The notes: generated from the letters alone by a model not told the origin. Numbered from the stretch's first letter, positions 52,961 through 63,182 are shown. The stretch: 64,000 bases of DNA from Streptomyces sp. IMTB 2501 (GCF_001953885.1 NZ_MQUS01000002.1:186001-250000), one strand, 5' to 3'. Translations and numbers: made by a program.

Positions 52961-53857
52961 ATGGTCGTGAGGGTCGTCCTGCTGGGTACCGCCGCCGGGG
53001 GCGGCTTCCCGCAGTGGAACTGCGCCTGCTCGCTGTGCACGGCCGCCCGGGACGGCAAGCTGCCATCCCGCACGCAGGAGTGCGCCGCCGTCACCGGCAA
53101 CGGCCGCGACTGGTGGCTGCTGAACGCCTCGCCCGATCTGCGCACCCAGCTCGCCGCCACCCCGGCGCTGTGGCCGGGCCCCGGACCCCGGGACACCCCG
53201 CTGCGCGGTGTCCTGCTCACCGACGCCGAGGCGGACCACGTCACCGGCCTGGCCGAGCTGCGCGGAGCGGCGGGCCTGAAGGTCTACGCCGCCCCGCCCG
53301 TCCGCGCCGTCCTGGGCCCGGCCCGCGCCGCCCTGGACCGCTACGCCCCCTGGGAGTGGGTGGACAGCCTGGCCCACGGCGGATTCGTGCTGGCCGGGGG
53401 ACTGGTGGTCACGGCCCATCCGGTGGGCGTGAAGATCCCCAAGTACGTGCCGACGCAAGTGCCCGGGCCCGCCGGCCCGTGGGTGACGGCGTACCGCGTG
53501 GAGGACCTGGCCAGCGGGGGAGCGCTGGTGTACGCGCCCTGCGTGGGCGCCTGGAGCCCGGCGCTGGACGAGCTGTGCGCCGAGGCCGACTGCGTGCTGC
53601 TGGACGGCACCTTCTTCGCGGCCGACGAGATGGGTACGACGGTGCGGTCCGGCGCCGGACAGGCCGCCATGGGGCATGTGCCGGTCACGGGCCCGGACGG
53701 CACCCTCGCGGCCCTGGCCCGCCACCCGGGCGCACGCCGCATCTACACCCACCTCAACAACACGAACCCGCTGCTCGACCCGGAGTCACCGGCACGCGCG
53801 CGTATCGCCGAGGAGGGCATCGAGGTCCTCCCCGACGGGGCCGGGCTGCTGCTCTGA
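52961..53857 (+). CDS. pqqB: PqqB-like metallo-beta-lactamase-fold protein
   Basis: 298 residues. Opens VVLLGTAAGGGFPQWNCACSLC, the PqqB hallmark with its paired cysteines, followed by LLNASPDLRTQL, LLTDAEADHVTGL and IYTHLNNTNPLL. PqqB takes part in late pyrroloquinoline quinone assembly. The usual DHxxHxDH motif is altered (TDAEADHVTG), as in PqqB generally. GAAGGAG precedes the ATG at 52961. No pqqA, C, D or E is in the window. Confidence 0.9.
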   Translation: MVVRVVLLGTAAGGGFPQWNCACSLCTAARDGKLPSRTQECAAVTGNGRDWWLLNASPDLRTQLAATPALWPGPGPRDTPLRGVLLTDAEADHVTGLAELRGAAGLKVYAAPPVRAVLGPARAALDRYAPWEWVDSLAHGGFVLAGGLVVTAHPVGVKIPKYVPTQVPGPAGPWVTAYRVEDLASGGALVYAPCVGAWSPALDELCAEADCVLLDGTFFAADEMGTTVRSGAGQAAMGHVPVTGPDGTLAALARHPGARRIYTHLNNTNPLLDPESPARARIAEEGIEVLPDGAGLLL

Positions 53858-53892
53858 CGTCCTGCCGGGCCTGTGCGGTTCCTGCCCGGTCT

Positions 53893-54291
53893 CTAACGTT
53901 CCTGTCCGGTGAGCATGCGCTCCAGCACGGCGCGCTGCAGCGGCTGCACCTCGGCGTGCAGCGCGCGGCCCCTGGGAGTGAGGGCCACCCACACCCCGCG
54001 CCGGTCCTCGGCGCACACCGAGCGCTCCACCAGACCGTCCTTCTCCAGCCGGCCGATCAGCCGGGACAGTGCGCTCTGGCTGAGATGGACCCGGCCGACC
54101 AGATTCTGCACCCGGCACTGGTCGCCCTCCGCAGGCGACTCGGTGGCCAGGATGTCCAGCACCTCGAAGTCGCTGGCGCCCAGCCCGTACGGGTGCAGGG
54201 CCCGGTCGATCTCGCACATCGTGTGCGCGTGCACGGCGAGGATGTCCCGCCATCGTTCCTCGAGCCGGGCGTCGGCCGTCTTGACTGCCAT
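53893..54291 (-). CDS. MarR-family transcriptional regulator
   Basis: 132 residues, one winged helix: FEVLDILATES, VGRVHLSQSALSRLIGRLEK for the recognition region and CAEDRRGVWVALTPRG for the wing. Two cysteines (DQCRVQ and RSVCAEDRR) could sense oxidants. ATG at 54291 chosen; an upstream in-frame start would add an unlikely Cys-rich leader. A near-palindrome GCAACTAGTGC lies in the gap to the VOC gene. Confidence 0.85.
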   Translation of the reverse strand: MAVKTADARLEERWRDILAVHAHTMCEIDRALHPYGLGASDFEVLDILATESPAEGDQCRVQNLVGRVHLSQSALSRLIGRLEKDGLVERSVCAEDRRGVWVALTPRGRALHAEVQPLQRAVLERMLTGQER

Positions 54292-54329
54292 ACCCGCACC
54301 GTAGCACTGATCCGGCCAATCGTTGAGTG

Positions 54330-54350
54330 TGCAACTAGTGCAGATGCAAG
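54330..54350. promoter_or_regulatory. Possible MarR operator
   Basis: Region TGCAACTAGTGCAGATGCAA, with an ACTAGT core and TTGCA direct repeats on the minus strand, 39 bp upstream of the MarR start. It fits autoregulation, but the symmetry is imperfect. Confidence 0.3.
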
Positions 54351-54385
54351 CGGATGACAAGAGGGCGCAGACAAGGGGCCGGCGT

Positions 54386-54736
54386 TCAGGCGACCGGGTC
54401 CTGGAGCAGGCCGATCAGGTTGCCGTCGGGGTCCTTCACCGAGGCGATCAGCCGGCCGTTGCCGACGTCCCGCACGTCCTGGACGATCTCGGCGCCCGCC
54501 TGCAGCAGGGCCGCGAGCCGCTCCCGGAGATCAGTGACGTGCCAGAACGGCACCGGCCCGGTCAGGCCCTGGGCATGCCCGTTCGGGTCGAGGCCGACGT
54601 CCTGTCCCTCGGCCTTGAAGCCGACGTAGTAGGGCTGGTCGGCGTACGGCTCGACGCCGAGCAGGGCGGTGAACAGAGCCTTGGCACGGTCCTTGTCCTT
54701 GACGGGGTAGATGATCGTCTGCACGCCTGCGCTCAT
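54386..54736 (-). CDS. VOC-superfamily (glyoxalase/bleomycin-resistance fold) protein
   Basis: 116 residues, two beta-alpha-beta-beta-beta units. IIYPVKDKDRAKALFTALLG opens the first and IASVKDPDGNLIGLLQDP closes the second; the DPDGN turn is typical. The function of such small VOC proteins is unpredictable (metal enzymes or binding proteins). The ATG at 54736 has GAGGAG eight bases upstream. The MarR gene is 94 bp downstream on the same strand and may be its regulator. Confidence 0.85.
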   Translation of the reverse strand: MSAGVQTIIYPVKDKDRAKALFTALLGVEPYADQPYYVGFKAEGQDVGLDPNGHAQGLTGPVPFWHVTDLRERLAALLQAGAEIVQDVRDVGNGRLIASVKDPDGNLIGLLQDPVA

Positions 54737-54899
54737 GAAACTCACTCCTCGTGGTGCGTGGCCCGATGGGTCTTCCGTCGGTGCACTTCACGCTAGGTCC
54801 GGGGAGGCCGCTCCGGCTTCTTCGATCCTGACCGGTTGCGGGCTCCCGCGCTCCTACTCGTTGTGCAGCACCTCCGCGACGGTCCGGCGCGTGCCAGAC

Positions 54900-55060
54900 G
54901 TCTGTCATGTACGACACCGTCATCACCGTCACGTTGCGCGGGGTCATACCGATCGACTTCAGCATGCCGAGGTCGCGGCGCCGGTCGTCGACCGGACGGC
55001 AGACGGAGCTTCTTGCCCATGTCGTCGCCGGTCCAGTCGGACTGGCGGTTGAGGACCATC
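54900..55060 (-). pseudogene. Short remnant of an FtsX-like ABC permease
   Basis: One stretch reads DDRRRDLGMLKSIGMTPRNVTVM in a single minus-strand frame, the cytoplasmic loop and helix start seen in FtsX/MacB-type permeases. Neighbouring sense (GEMVLNRQSDWTGDDMGKKL) is in a different frame, and the remaining several hundred residues are missing. Only a fragment survives. Confidence 0.45.
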
Positions 55061-55138
55061 TCGCCGGGCCGGGAAACCGGGCCTACGCGACGGCGCCCAG
55101 GCGGTGGTGCCGGCGTATGAGACGGGTCTGGTCGCACC

Positions 55139-55192
55139 CCGTAGGGGCGCGGGGAACTGCGCGATCAGCCACGCAGCCGCCGCAGACGCCTG
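55139..55192. repeat. Dispersed Streptomyces intergenic repeat
   Basis: CGTAGGGGCGCGGGGAACTG and the following GCGCGATCAGCCACGCAGC match a short motif that I remember occurring many times between genes in Streptomyces genomes (GGGGCGCGGGGAACTGCGCGA). Its role is unknown; it often sits at gene ends. Confidence 0.55.
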
Positions 55193-55230
55193 ACGGCCTT
55201 TCCCGGCACACCCGGGCGCGCTCCGGCGGC

Positions 55231-56262
55231 TCACGCCGAATCGCGCCGCACCAACTCCGTAGGCAAGATCACCGCAGCCGGTTCCTCGCCGCCGATCTGC
55301 GCGAGCAGCACCCGCACCATCTCGTTGCTGATCCGGTCCCAAGGCTGCCGGATCGTGGTCAGCTCCGGGGTCACGGCCGTGGCCGCAGGGGAGTCGTCGA
55401 AACCGCCGACAGCGATGTCATCCGGCACCCCCTTCCCGGCCCGGTGCAGCGCCGCCAGCACGCCCTGCGCCATCAGGTCGGAGGCGACGAACACCGCGTC
55501 CATGTCCGGGGCCTGCGCCAGCAGCCGCTCCGCACCCGCCTCACCACTGGCCCGGCTGTAGTCGCCGGAGACGATCAGGCTCTCGTCGACCCCGATGCCG
55601 GCCTCGGCCAGCACCTCCCTGTACCCGGCGAGCCGCTCCACACCACCAGGGGTGTCCGGCGGACCGGTGACCACACCGATGCGGCGCCGGCCCAGTGACA
55701 GCAGATGGCGGACCATGTCCCGGGCGCCGTCCCGGTCGTCGGCGGCCACGTAATTCACCTTCGAGCCGAGCCCGATGGGCTTGCCGCAGGCGACGAGCGG
55801 CACCCCCGCATCCCGCAGCTCCTCGGCGACCGGATCGCCGGAGTGGCTGGAGACCAGCAGCACCCCGTCGACGTGCCCGGCGGTGATGTACCGGGTGATA
55901 CGCCGCCGTTCGTCCTCGGTGCCCGCCAGCATCAGCAACAGCGGGATGTCGTGCGCGGCCAGCGCCTGGGTGCAACCGCGCAGCAGCACATTGAAGTTGG
56001 GGTCCTCGAAGAACCGCTCCTGCGGCTCTGTCAGCAGGAAGCCGACCGAGTCCGAGCGTCCGGTGATCAGTGAGCGGGCGTGCCGGTTGACGACGTACCC
56101 GGTCTTGCGGATGGCGGCGTTGACCGCCTCCTGCGCGGCGGGACTGACGTAGTGCCCGCCGTTGAGCACACGTGAGACGGTGCCGCGCGAGACGCCTGCC
56201 TCGCGCGCCACGTCGTGGATCGTCGGCGGTCTGCGCCGGCCCCCCGAATTGCTCATGGTCAT
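55231..56262 (-). CDS. LacI-family transcriptional repressor
   Basis: 343 residues. HTH at 14-33 (TIHDVAREAGVSRGTVSRVL), hinge helix, then a periplasmic-binding-protein-like sugar domain (VGFLLTEPQERFFEDPNF, VDGVLLVSSHSGDPVAE, VGGFDDSPAATAVTPELTTI). ATG 56262 overlaps the permease stop (ATGA), so it was the last gene of the transporter operon. It probably senses a galacto-oligosaccharide, given the GH42 and GH53 genes beside it. It is the only intact member of the locus. Confidence 0.9.
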   Translation of the reverse strand: MTMSNSGGRRRPPTIHDVAREAGVSRGTVSRVLNGGHYVSPAAQEAVNAAIRKTGYVVNRHARSLITGRSDSVGFLLTEPQERFFEDPNFNVLLRGCTQALAAHDIPLLLMLAGTEDERRRITRYITAGHVDGVLLVSSHSGDPVAEELRDAGVPLVACGKPIGLGSKVNYVAADDRDGARDMVRHLLSLGRRRIGVVTGPPDTPGGVERLAGYREVLAEAGIGVDESLIVSGDYSRASGEAGAERLLAQAPDMDAVFVASDLMAQGVLAALHRAGKGVPDDIAVGGFDDSPAATAVTPELTTIRQPWDRISNEMVRVLLAQIGGEEPAAVILPTELVRRDSA

Positions 56263-57053
56263 GACTTTACGGCCCCGGAGAGGAGATCGAGGCTCCAGAA
56301 GCGCTGGATGATCAGGAACAGCGCGATCAGCGGGAGGACCGCGAGGAACGCGCCCGTGATCACCAGCGTGTACAGCGCCGGGGTGTTGGATCCCTGCTCC
56401 AGCAGCGTGTACAGACCGAGCGTGAGCGGGAACTTCTCGTCGTCGCTGAGCATGATGTACGGCAGCAGGAAGTTGTTCCACACGGCAACGAACTGGAACA
56501 GGAACACCGTGACCATGCCGGGGATCATCATCGGCAGCGCGATCCGGGTGAAGATCCGCCACTCGCTCGCCCCGTCCATCCGCCCGGCCTCCACCACATC
56601 GGCGGGGACGGCGGCGGCCGCGTAGATCCGGGACAGATAGACGCCGTACGGGGACAGGATCTGCGGCAGCAGCACGGACAGGTAGGAGTCCGTCATGTCC
56701 GCCTTCGCCAGCAGCAGGTACTGCGGGATGGCGAGGATCACCGGCGGCATCAGCACGCCCGCGAGCAGGACGTTGAACATCGTCTCGCGGCCCTTGAAGC
56801 GGTAGGTCGCGAGCGCGTAGCCGCTGAACGCCGAGACGGCCGTGGACAGCAGCGCGCCGAGACCGGAGTACAGGGCGGAGTTGCCCATCCACTTCCAGTA
56901 GATGCCGCCCCGGTAGGCGGTCAACTGACTGATGTTGTCGGTGAACCCGGTGCCCGGCAGGAAGGTGAAGGTGGAGAACAGCTCGTGGCCGGACTTGGTG
57001 GACGCGATCACCACCCAGGCGACCGGCAGCAGCGTGTAGACCGCGCCGAGCAG
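56259..57053 (-). pseudogene. 5'-truncated sugar ABC permease (MalG-like)
   Basis: Coding sense runs from LLGAVYTLLPVAWVVIAS to DLLSGAVKS. It keeps most helices and the permease EAA loop (DVVEAGRMDGASEWRIFTRI), but the start and about 30 N-terminal residues with the first cytoplasmic segment are absent. At about 57045-57055 the sequence passes directly into the opposite-strand GH42 gene. No start codon with a ribosome site is visible upstream in frame. The partner permease and binding protein expected in this operon are also missing. Confidence 0.75.
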
Positions 57054-59009
57054 TGGCCGGAAAGCGTCTGGCAGGAGGACGTCCGGCTGATGCGCGAGGC
57101 CGGCGTCACGATGGTGAGCATCGGGATCTTCTCCTGGGCGCTGCTGGAACGGGCGCCGGGGAAGTACGACTTCGGCTGGCTGGACCGGGTCATCGCCCTG
57201 CTGCACGAGAACCGCATCCGCGTCGACCTCGGCACCCCCACCGTGGCGCCGCCCGCCTGGTTCTACCGCGCGCACCCCGACGCACTGCCGGTGACCGCCG
57301 GGGGCTTGCGCTATGAGTTCGGCTCGCGCGGCGCGATCTGCCACAGCAACACCGCCTACCGCGCTGCCGCCACGGCCATCACCACCCAGCTCGCCGAGCG
57401 CTACGGCGCCCACCCCGCGCTCGCCCTGTGGCACGTGCACAACGAGTACGGCGTCCCGGTCTCGGCCTGTTACTGCGACTCCTGCGCCGCCCACTTCCGC
57501 CGCTGGCTCGCCGAGACCTACGGCACCGTCGACGCGGTCAACGAGGCCTGGGGCACGGCCTTCTGGGGCCAGCACTACACGAGCCTGGACCAGATCAACC
57601 CGCCCCGGGCCACCCCGACCGTCGGCAACCCGGGCCAGACCCTGGACTACCGGCGGTTCACCGATGCCACCATCCGCGACAACTTCCGCGCCGAACGCGA
57701 CATCCTGCACCGCCTCTCCCCGGGCGTCCCGGTGACCACCAACTTCATGACCGCGCTCAGCCAGTGCGACTCCATGGACTACTGGGCCTGGGGCCGCGAG
57801 GTCGACGTCGTCACCAACGACCACTACCTGATCACCGACGGCCGCCGTACCCACGTCAACCTCGCGATGGCCGCCGACCTCACGCGCTCGGTCGCGGGCG
57901 GCGCCCCCTGGCTGCTGCTGGAGCACTCCACCTCGGGCGTCAACTGGCAGCCCCGCAATCCCGCCAAGGCGCCAGGCCAGATGGCCCGCAACTCCCTGGC
58001 GCATGTGGCGCGCGGCTCCGAGGGCGCGATGTTCTTCCAGTGGCGTCAGTCCCGGCACGGCGCCGAGAAGTTCCACTCGGCGATGCTGCCGCACGGCGGC
58101 ACCGACACGCGCGTGTGGCGCGACGTGGTCGAACTAGGCGCGTCCGTCGACTCGTTGAGCAGCATCCGCGGCACCCGCACCGAGGCCGACGTGGCCATGC
58201 TGTGGGACTGGCAGTCCTGGTGGGCGCAGAACCTCGCCTGGCGCCCCAGCGAGGACCACGACCCGCGCGAGCGCGCCGACGCCTTCTACGAGGCCTTGTA
58301 CGACCGCCACCTCACGGTCGACTTCGCCCACCCGGAAGCCGACTTGTCGGCCTATCCCCTTGTCGTCGTACCAGCGCTGTACCTGATGACGGAGGCAGCC
58401 GGGAACAACCTCCGGGAGTACGTCGAGAGCGGCGGCACGCTCGTGGTGTCGTACTTCTCCGGCATCGTCGACGAGCACGACGCCGTGCACGAGGGCGCCT
58501 ACCCGGGTGCGCTGCGCGACGTCCTCGGGCTGACCGTGGAGGAGTTCTCGCCACTGCTGAAGGGTGAGCGGGTGCGGCTGGCCGGGCCCGACGGCTCCGA
58601 GCTGACCGGTCACGTGTGGACCGAGTTCGTGGTGCCGCGCGACGCCGACACCGTGTGGACGTACGCCGACGGGCTCACCGCGGGCCGTCCGGCCGTCACC
58701 CGGCACCGGCGCGGCCGGGGCACCGCCTGGTACGTCTCCACCCGCCTCGACGCCCAGGGCCTCGACGCGCTGATCGGCTGGGCGGCCGACGACGCCGGGA
58801 TCGCCCCGCGCGCCGACCTGCCCCGTGATGTCGAAGTGGTGCGCCGCAGCGGCGAGTCCGGGACCTACCTCTTCGCGATCAACCACACCGCCGGCGACAC
58901 CAAGGTGCCGCTGGACACGCCCGGCACCGAGCTGCTGACGGGCGAACGCGCCGCGGGCCGCCTTCCGGTCCCCGCGGGAGCCGTCCGGGTCGTACGACTC
59001 GACGGCTGA
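57048..59009 (+). pseudogene. 5'-truncated GH42 beta-galactosidase
   Basis: About 653 residues from EQWPESVWQEDVRLMREAGV to the end. Acid/base Glu in LWHVHNEYG and nucleophile Glu in WLLLEHSTSG are both present, as are the four zinc-type cysteines (ACYCDSCAAH) and the C-terminal domains. The N-terminal strand with YGGDYNPEQ and the start codon are lost, so the barrel lacks its first strand. Translation could restart at ATG 57090, but the enzyme would probably not fold well. GH42 releases galactose from galacto-oligosaccharides made by GH53. Confidence 0.75.
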
Positions 59010-59118
59010 GCCGGCTCCCCTCCGTCCGCGTGTGCCACGAGAGCCGCGGGCGGAGGGGTTCTCCTCCAGCCCCACTGGAGGACACCCCTCCCCGTTCACG
59101 TCGAAGGGACGACGGACG

Positions 59119-60682
59119 ATGAAGTTCCATCCCAGACGCACCATCAGGGTCCTGCTGCTGCCGCTCGCCGCCGGGCTCGCCCTCACCGCCCTGCCCGCCC
59201 AGACCGCCTCCGCCGCGAGCACCGTCACCAACGGCGGCTTCGAGTCCGACGGCACCGGCACCGCCACCCCCAGCGGCTGGTCCGAGTACGGCGACACCGG
59301 CGCCTCGTACACCGAGTCCGGTGGCCGCAGCGGGGGTTAACGTCTCACCCAGTACTCGGCGTCCGCCTACAAGGTCGAGACGTACCAGTACCTGTCGGGC
59401 CTGACCAACGGCAACTACACGTTGACCGCGTGGGTCCGCTCCAGTGGCGGGCAGAACGCCGCCTACATGGCGCTCAAGAATTGCGGGAGTGCGGAGCAGC
59501 GCACCGATCTGCCCATATCGTCCAGTGGGTGGATCCGTATCGTCACGCCGATCAAGGTGACGAACAACCAGTGCACCATCAGCATCAACAGTGACGCGAA
59601 CGCCGGCAATTGGATCAATGTTGACGATGTGACCTTCACGTCCGGTACCACCGGTACGTCCATCCACGGCGCCGACATCTCCTCCCTCGCCAAGAGCGAG
59701 GCCAAGGGCGGTGTCTACAAGGCGAGTTCGGGCACCACCGGCGACGCGCTCGCCATCCTGAAGTCGTATGGCATGAACTACGCCCGCCTGAAGGTCTGGG
59801 TGAACCCCGCCGACGGCTTCAACGACAAGGCGCACGTCCTCGCGATGGCCAAGCGCGTCAAGGCACAGGGCATGAAGCTCCTGGTCGACTTCCACTACTC
59901 GGACACCTGGGCCGACCCCGGGGCCCAGACCAAACCGGGCCGCATGGGTGGGCCATACATACAGTCAACTCAAGACAGACGTGTACAACCACACGTACGA
60001 CGTGTTGAACGCCTTGAAGGCTCAAGGCACCACCGCCGACATGGTCCAGATCGGCAATGAGATCAATGCCGGCATCCTGTGGTCCGAGGGTTCGACGTCC
60101 AACTGGAGCCAGCTCGCCGGGCTCCTCAACTCCGGCTACGACGCGGCCAAGGCGGTCTCCTCCTCCACCGTGGTGGCGCTGCACCTGGCCAAGGGCGGTG
60201 ACGACGCCGGCACCAAGTCCTGGTTGGACACCGCGGTGTCCAACGGCGTGAAGTTCGACGCGATCGGCCTGTCGTACTACGGCTACTGGCACGGTCCGCT
60301 GTCCGGCTTCCAGACCACGATCGACGACGCGGCCTCCCGCTACGGCAAGCCGGTGTTCGTCGCCGAGACGGCCTATCCCTTCACCCTGGCCAACAACGAC
60401 TCGCTGGAGAACCAGATCGACACCACCGCCGAACTGGTCTCCGGCTACCCGGCGACCGTGGCCGGCCAGACCAAGTGGATGAACGACGTGGCGAGCATCG
60501 TCGAGGCCGTTCCGAACGGCCGCGGCCTCGGTGTCTTCTACTGGGAGGCGACCTGGACCGCCGTCACCGGCAACGGCTGGGATCCCACCGACGCCACCTC
60601 CGGCAACGGCTGGGAGAACCAGGCCCTGTTCGGCTACGACGACAAGGCGCTCTCCTCCATGACGTGGTTCAGCCACCGCTGA
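59119..60682 (+). pseudogene. GH53 endo-beta-1,4-galactanase, broken by a stop and a frameshift
   Basis: Start MKFHPRRTIRVLLLPLAAGL with a signal peptide, then a CBM61-like module (NGGFESDGTGTATPSGW to WINVDDVTFTS), then the GH53 barrel with QIGNEINAGILW (acid/base) and VFVAETAYPF (nucleophile). Lesion 1: TAA at 59338-59340 in frame, where TAC (Tyr) is expected in GGYRLTQYS. Lesion 2: an extra G in the GGG at 59937-59939; removing it restores QTKPAAWVGHTYSQL across the frame change. Both domains are otherwise well conserved, so the damage is recent or a sequencing error. Confidence 0.85.
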
Positions 60683-60695
60683 ACCACCGGTGACG

Positions 60696-60722
60696 GGCCC
60701 GGCCGCGAGGGGCGGCCGGGCC
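60696..60722 (+). terminator. Terminator after the galactanase
   Basis: 11-bp stem GGCCCGGCCGC / GCGGCCGGGCC with a 5-nt loop, 14 bp past the stop, followed by TT. Confidence 0.8.
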
Positions 60723-60871
60723 TTCGCCGATTTTCCGGGGTCATATGCACACCCGTTGGTCGCACGGCCGTTCGGTACCGGACAACGGTCACCGAGTGCC
60801 GGACGTGACGGCGTCGCCCGGGCCAGAGTGGGAACACTGCGTACGAGGAGGTCAGGGACGGAGGCGGACGG

Positions 60872-61159
60872 ATGATGGGAACCCCCTCGGGCCGGATGCG
60901 GCAGACGATTCTGGAATGGCTCAAGGACCCCGCGGACCACTTCCCGGCACCCGGTCGCCGCGATCCCGCCGAGACCGGAGTCACCGCGCGTGCCGTGGCC
61001 GCCAAGCTGGGCGTGCGCCACCGGACCGCCCGCGCCCACCTGGACTTCCTCGCCCGGCTCGGCGTGCTGCGCACCCACCGCCTGCGCTGCCGTACCTACT
61101 ACCGGCGCGACGAGATCCGCATCGCCGAGGTGGCGCGCGTGTTCGAGAAGGGGTGGTGA
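60872..61159 (+). CDS. Small winged-helix DNA-binding protein
   Basis: 95 residues. VTARAVAAKLGVRHRTARAH and LDFLARLGVLRTHRLRCRTY form a helix-turn-helix with wing, like ArsR or transcription-factor-type HTH proteins. ATG 60872 follows GAGGCGGACGG; a second ATG comes directly after it. It has no ligand domain. Monocistronic as far as visible. Confidence 0.75.
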   Translation: MMGTPSGRMRQTILEWLKDPADHFPAPGRRDPAETGVTARAVAAKLGVRHRTARAHLDFLARLGVLRTHRLRCRTYYRRDEIRIAEVARVFEKGW

Positions 61160-61282
61160 GGAAAGCGCTGGTGAGCCGGGGTCGGACCGGGCGGAGCGGG
61201 GCAGGATGAAGGGAGGGAGAGGGCTCGGCCAACACCCGGCCGGCGGGCGGGAGAGGCCGACCGACGGCGAAGGGCACCGCGC

Positions 61283-62254
61283 ATGGACCGACCCACGGCA
61301 CTCGTCCCGCTCCACTACGTCTCCCTCGGCGCCCGCGGCCCCGAGGACGTGGTGGCCGACGCACACGGGCGTGTCCTGACCGGAGTGCAGGACGGCCGGA
61401 TCCTGCGCCTCCACGGCCTCGGCGACCCGCGGACGGCCCGCGTGGAGGTGCTGGCGGAGACCGGCGGCCGTCCCCTCGGACTCGAACCGCTGCCGGACGG
61501 CGGTCTGCTGGTGTGCGACGCGGAACGCGGCCTGCTGCGCGTCGACCCCGGTCTCGGCCACGGCGGCGACGCCGTCCGCGTCCTCGCGGACTCGGCGGCG
61601 GGGGAGCGGCTCCGCTTCTGCAGCAACGTCGTAGCCCTGCCGGACGGCACCGTGTACTTCACGGTCTCCAGCCGCCGCTACCCGCTGGATCGGTGGATCG
61701 GCGACATCGTCGAACACAGCGGCACCGGACGGCTTCTGCGCCTTCCGTCCGGGGGCGGTGAACCCGAAGTCCTGCTGGACGGGCTGCAGTTCGCCAACGG
61801 GCTGGCGGCCGGCGGCGACGGCTCCTTCCTGGTGATCGCCGAGACCGGCGCCTGCCGTCTCACCCGCTTCCACCTCACCGGCCCGCACGCGGGCCACACC
61901 GACCTCTTCGCCACGCTGCCCGGTATGCCGGACAACCTCTGGCGCGAGGGCGCCGACGGGCCGATCTGGGTCGCGCTCGCCAGTCCGCGGGTGCCGCCGC
62001 TGGACCTCCTGCACCGCACTCCGCCCGCCGTGCGCGGCGCCGCCGCCCGGGCCGCCGTCCACGCGCCGTACCGCCCGAGCGGTTCGATCGGGGTGATGGC
62101 CCTCGACGACGCCGGCCGTACCCTCGGGCACCTCGTCCGCCGCCGCTCCGGCTTCCGCATGGTCACCGCCGTCTGCGCGAGCGGCGACCACCTCGTGCTC
62201 GGCAGCCTCCGGGAGCCCGGCGTCGCGGTCTGCGGGCGGCCCAGCGCCCGCTGA
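61283..62254 (+). CDS. SMP-30/strictosidine-synthase-like beta-propeller protein
   Basis: 323 residues of six-bladed propeller. Repeated blade motifs: [56 protein letters not shown] and [20 protein letters not shown]. Closest in pattern to strictosidine-synthase-like lactonases, which are usually calcium-dependent esterases or lactonases. The substrate is unknown. ATG 61283; followed 89 bp later by the fluoride operon, probably unrelated. Confidence 0.85.
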   Translation: MDRPTALVPLHYVSLGARGPEDVVADAHGRVLTGVQDGRILRLHGLGDPRTARVEVLAETGGRPLGLEPLPDGGLLVCDAERGLLRVDPGLGHGGDAVRVLADSAAGERLRFCSNVVALPDGTVYFTVSSRRYPLDRWIGDIVEHSGTGRLLRLPSGGGEPEVLLDGLQFANGLAAGGDGSFLVIAETGACRLTRFHLTGPHAGHTDLFATLPGMPDNLWREGADGPIWVALASPRVPPLDLLHRTPPAVRGAAARAAVHAPYRPSGSIGVMALDDAGRTLGHLVRRRSGFRMVTAVCASGDHLVLGSLREPGVAVCGRPSAR

Positions 62255-62343
62255 CCCGGCGGTAGGCTGGTGCCCGGCCGTGATCACCCGGCGGGGCAGG
62301 CCGAGCACCCCCTTGGGCCCGGCCGAACAGGAGACGCAAGCGC

Positions 62344-62805
62344 ATGACAGCTCCGGAAGCCGAGAGCCTCCGAGTCCGCCCCACGCCACCGCGGCGGTCC
62401 GAGTGGCGTACCCAGGCACCGGTCGTCGCGGTGGTCGCCCTCGGCGGCGCCTTGGGCGCCTGCACCCGCTACGGCCTCACCCTCGCCTGGCCCACGCCGC
62501 CCGGTGCCTTCCCCTGGGTGACCTTCTGGACCAACGTCGGCGGCTGCGCGGTGATCGGGGTCTTCATGGTGCTGATCACCGAGGTGTGGGCCGCCCACCG
62601 GCTCATACGGCCCTTCTTCGGGACGGGCGTCCTCGGCGGCTTCACTACGTTCTCCACCTACGCCGTCGACATCCGCAGGCTGGTCGACGCCGGCCGCCCC
62701 GGCCTCGGGCTCGGCTATCTCGCCGCGACGCTGTGCGCGGCCCTCGCCGCGGTGTGGCTCGCCTCGGTCGCCGCCCGCAGGGTGCTGATCAGGAGGCAAC
62801 GATGA
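62344..62805 (+). CDS. crcB: Fluoride channel FluC/CrcB, first subunit
   Basis: 153 residues with four helices. Hallmarks: [13 protein letters not shown] in helix 1, [12 protein letters not shown] (pore Asn) in helix 2, [11 protein letters not shown] (sodium-site turn and Phe box) in helix 3. FluC exports fluoride as a dual-topology dimer. It has a 30-residue basic N-terminal extension. Overlaps the DUF190 gene by ATGA. I saw no clear fluoride riboswitch in the 89-bp leader. Confidence 0.92.
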   Translation: MTAPEAESLRVRPTPPRRSEWRTQAPVVAVVALGGALGACTRYGLTLAWPTPPGAFPWVTFWTNVGGCAVIGVFMVLITEVWAAHRLIRPFFGTGVLGGFTTFSTYAVDIRRLVDAGRPGLGLGYLAATLCAALAAVWLASVAARRVLIRRQR

Positions 62806-63182
62806 CGTCACTCACCGGCCGTGCCCTCAGGCTGACCGTCTACATCGGCGAGGACGACACCTGGCACCACAAGCCCCTCTACTCCGAGATCGTGCACCGC
62901 GCACACGCGGCCGGACTCGCCGGGGCGAGCGTCTTCCGGGGCATCGAGGGCTTCGGCGCCTCCTCCCGCATCCACACCTCCCGCCTGCTGTCCCTGAGCG
63001 AGGACCTGCCCGTGGCCGTCGTCGTCGTGGACACCGAGGAGCGCGTGCGGGCATTCCTGCCGCAGCTCGACGAACTCGTCGACGAAGGGCTCGTGACGCT
63101 GGAGGAGTGCGAGGTCGTCCGGTACGTGGGACGCGCGGGCGGCCCGGGGGACACCCAACCGAAGGGTAAGAAGTCGTTGTGA
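62802..63182 (+). CDS. DUF190-family protein
   Basis: 126 residues. [20 protein letters not shown] and [20 protein letters not shown] are the DUF190 signature; the fold resembles a PII-like trimer. It is often found between two crcB genes in actinobacteria, as here. Likely modulates fluoride export or senses a ligand; no biochemical role is known to me. AGGAGGCAACG precedes the ATG. Its stop overlaps the next GTG. Confidence 0.92.
   Translation: MTSLTGRALRLTVYIGEDDTWHHKPLYSEIVHRAHAAGLAGASVFRGIEGFGASSRIHTSRLLSLSEDLPVAVVVVDTEERVRAFLPQLDELVDEGLVTLEECEVVRYVGRAGGPGDTQPKGKKSL

Noticed and set aside
62255..62343. Fluoride riboswitch before crcB
   Set aside because: I could not fit the conserved pseudoknot elements by eye in the 89-bp leader.
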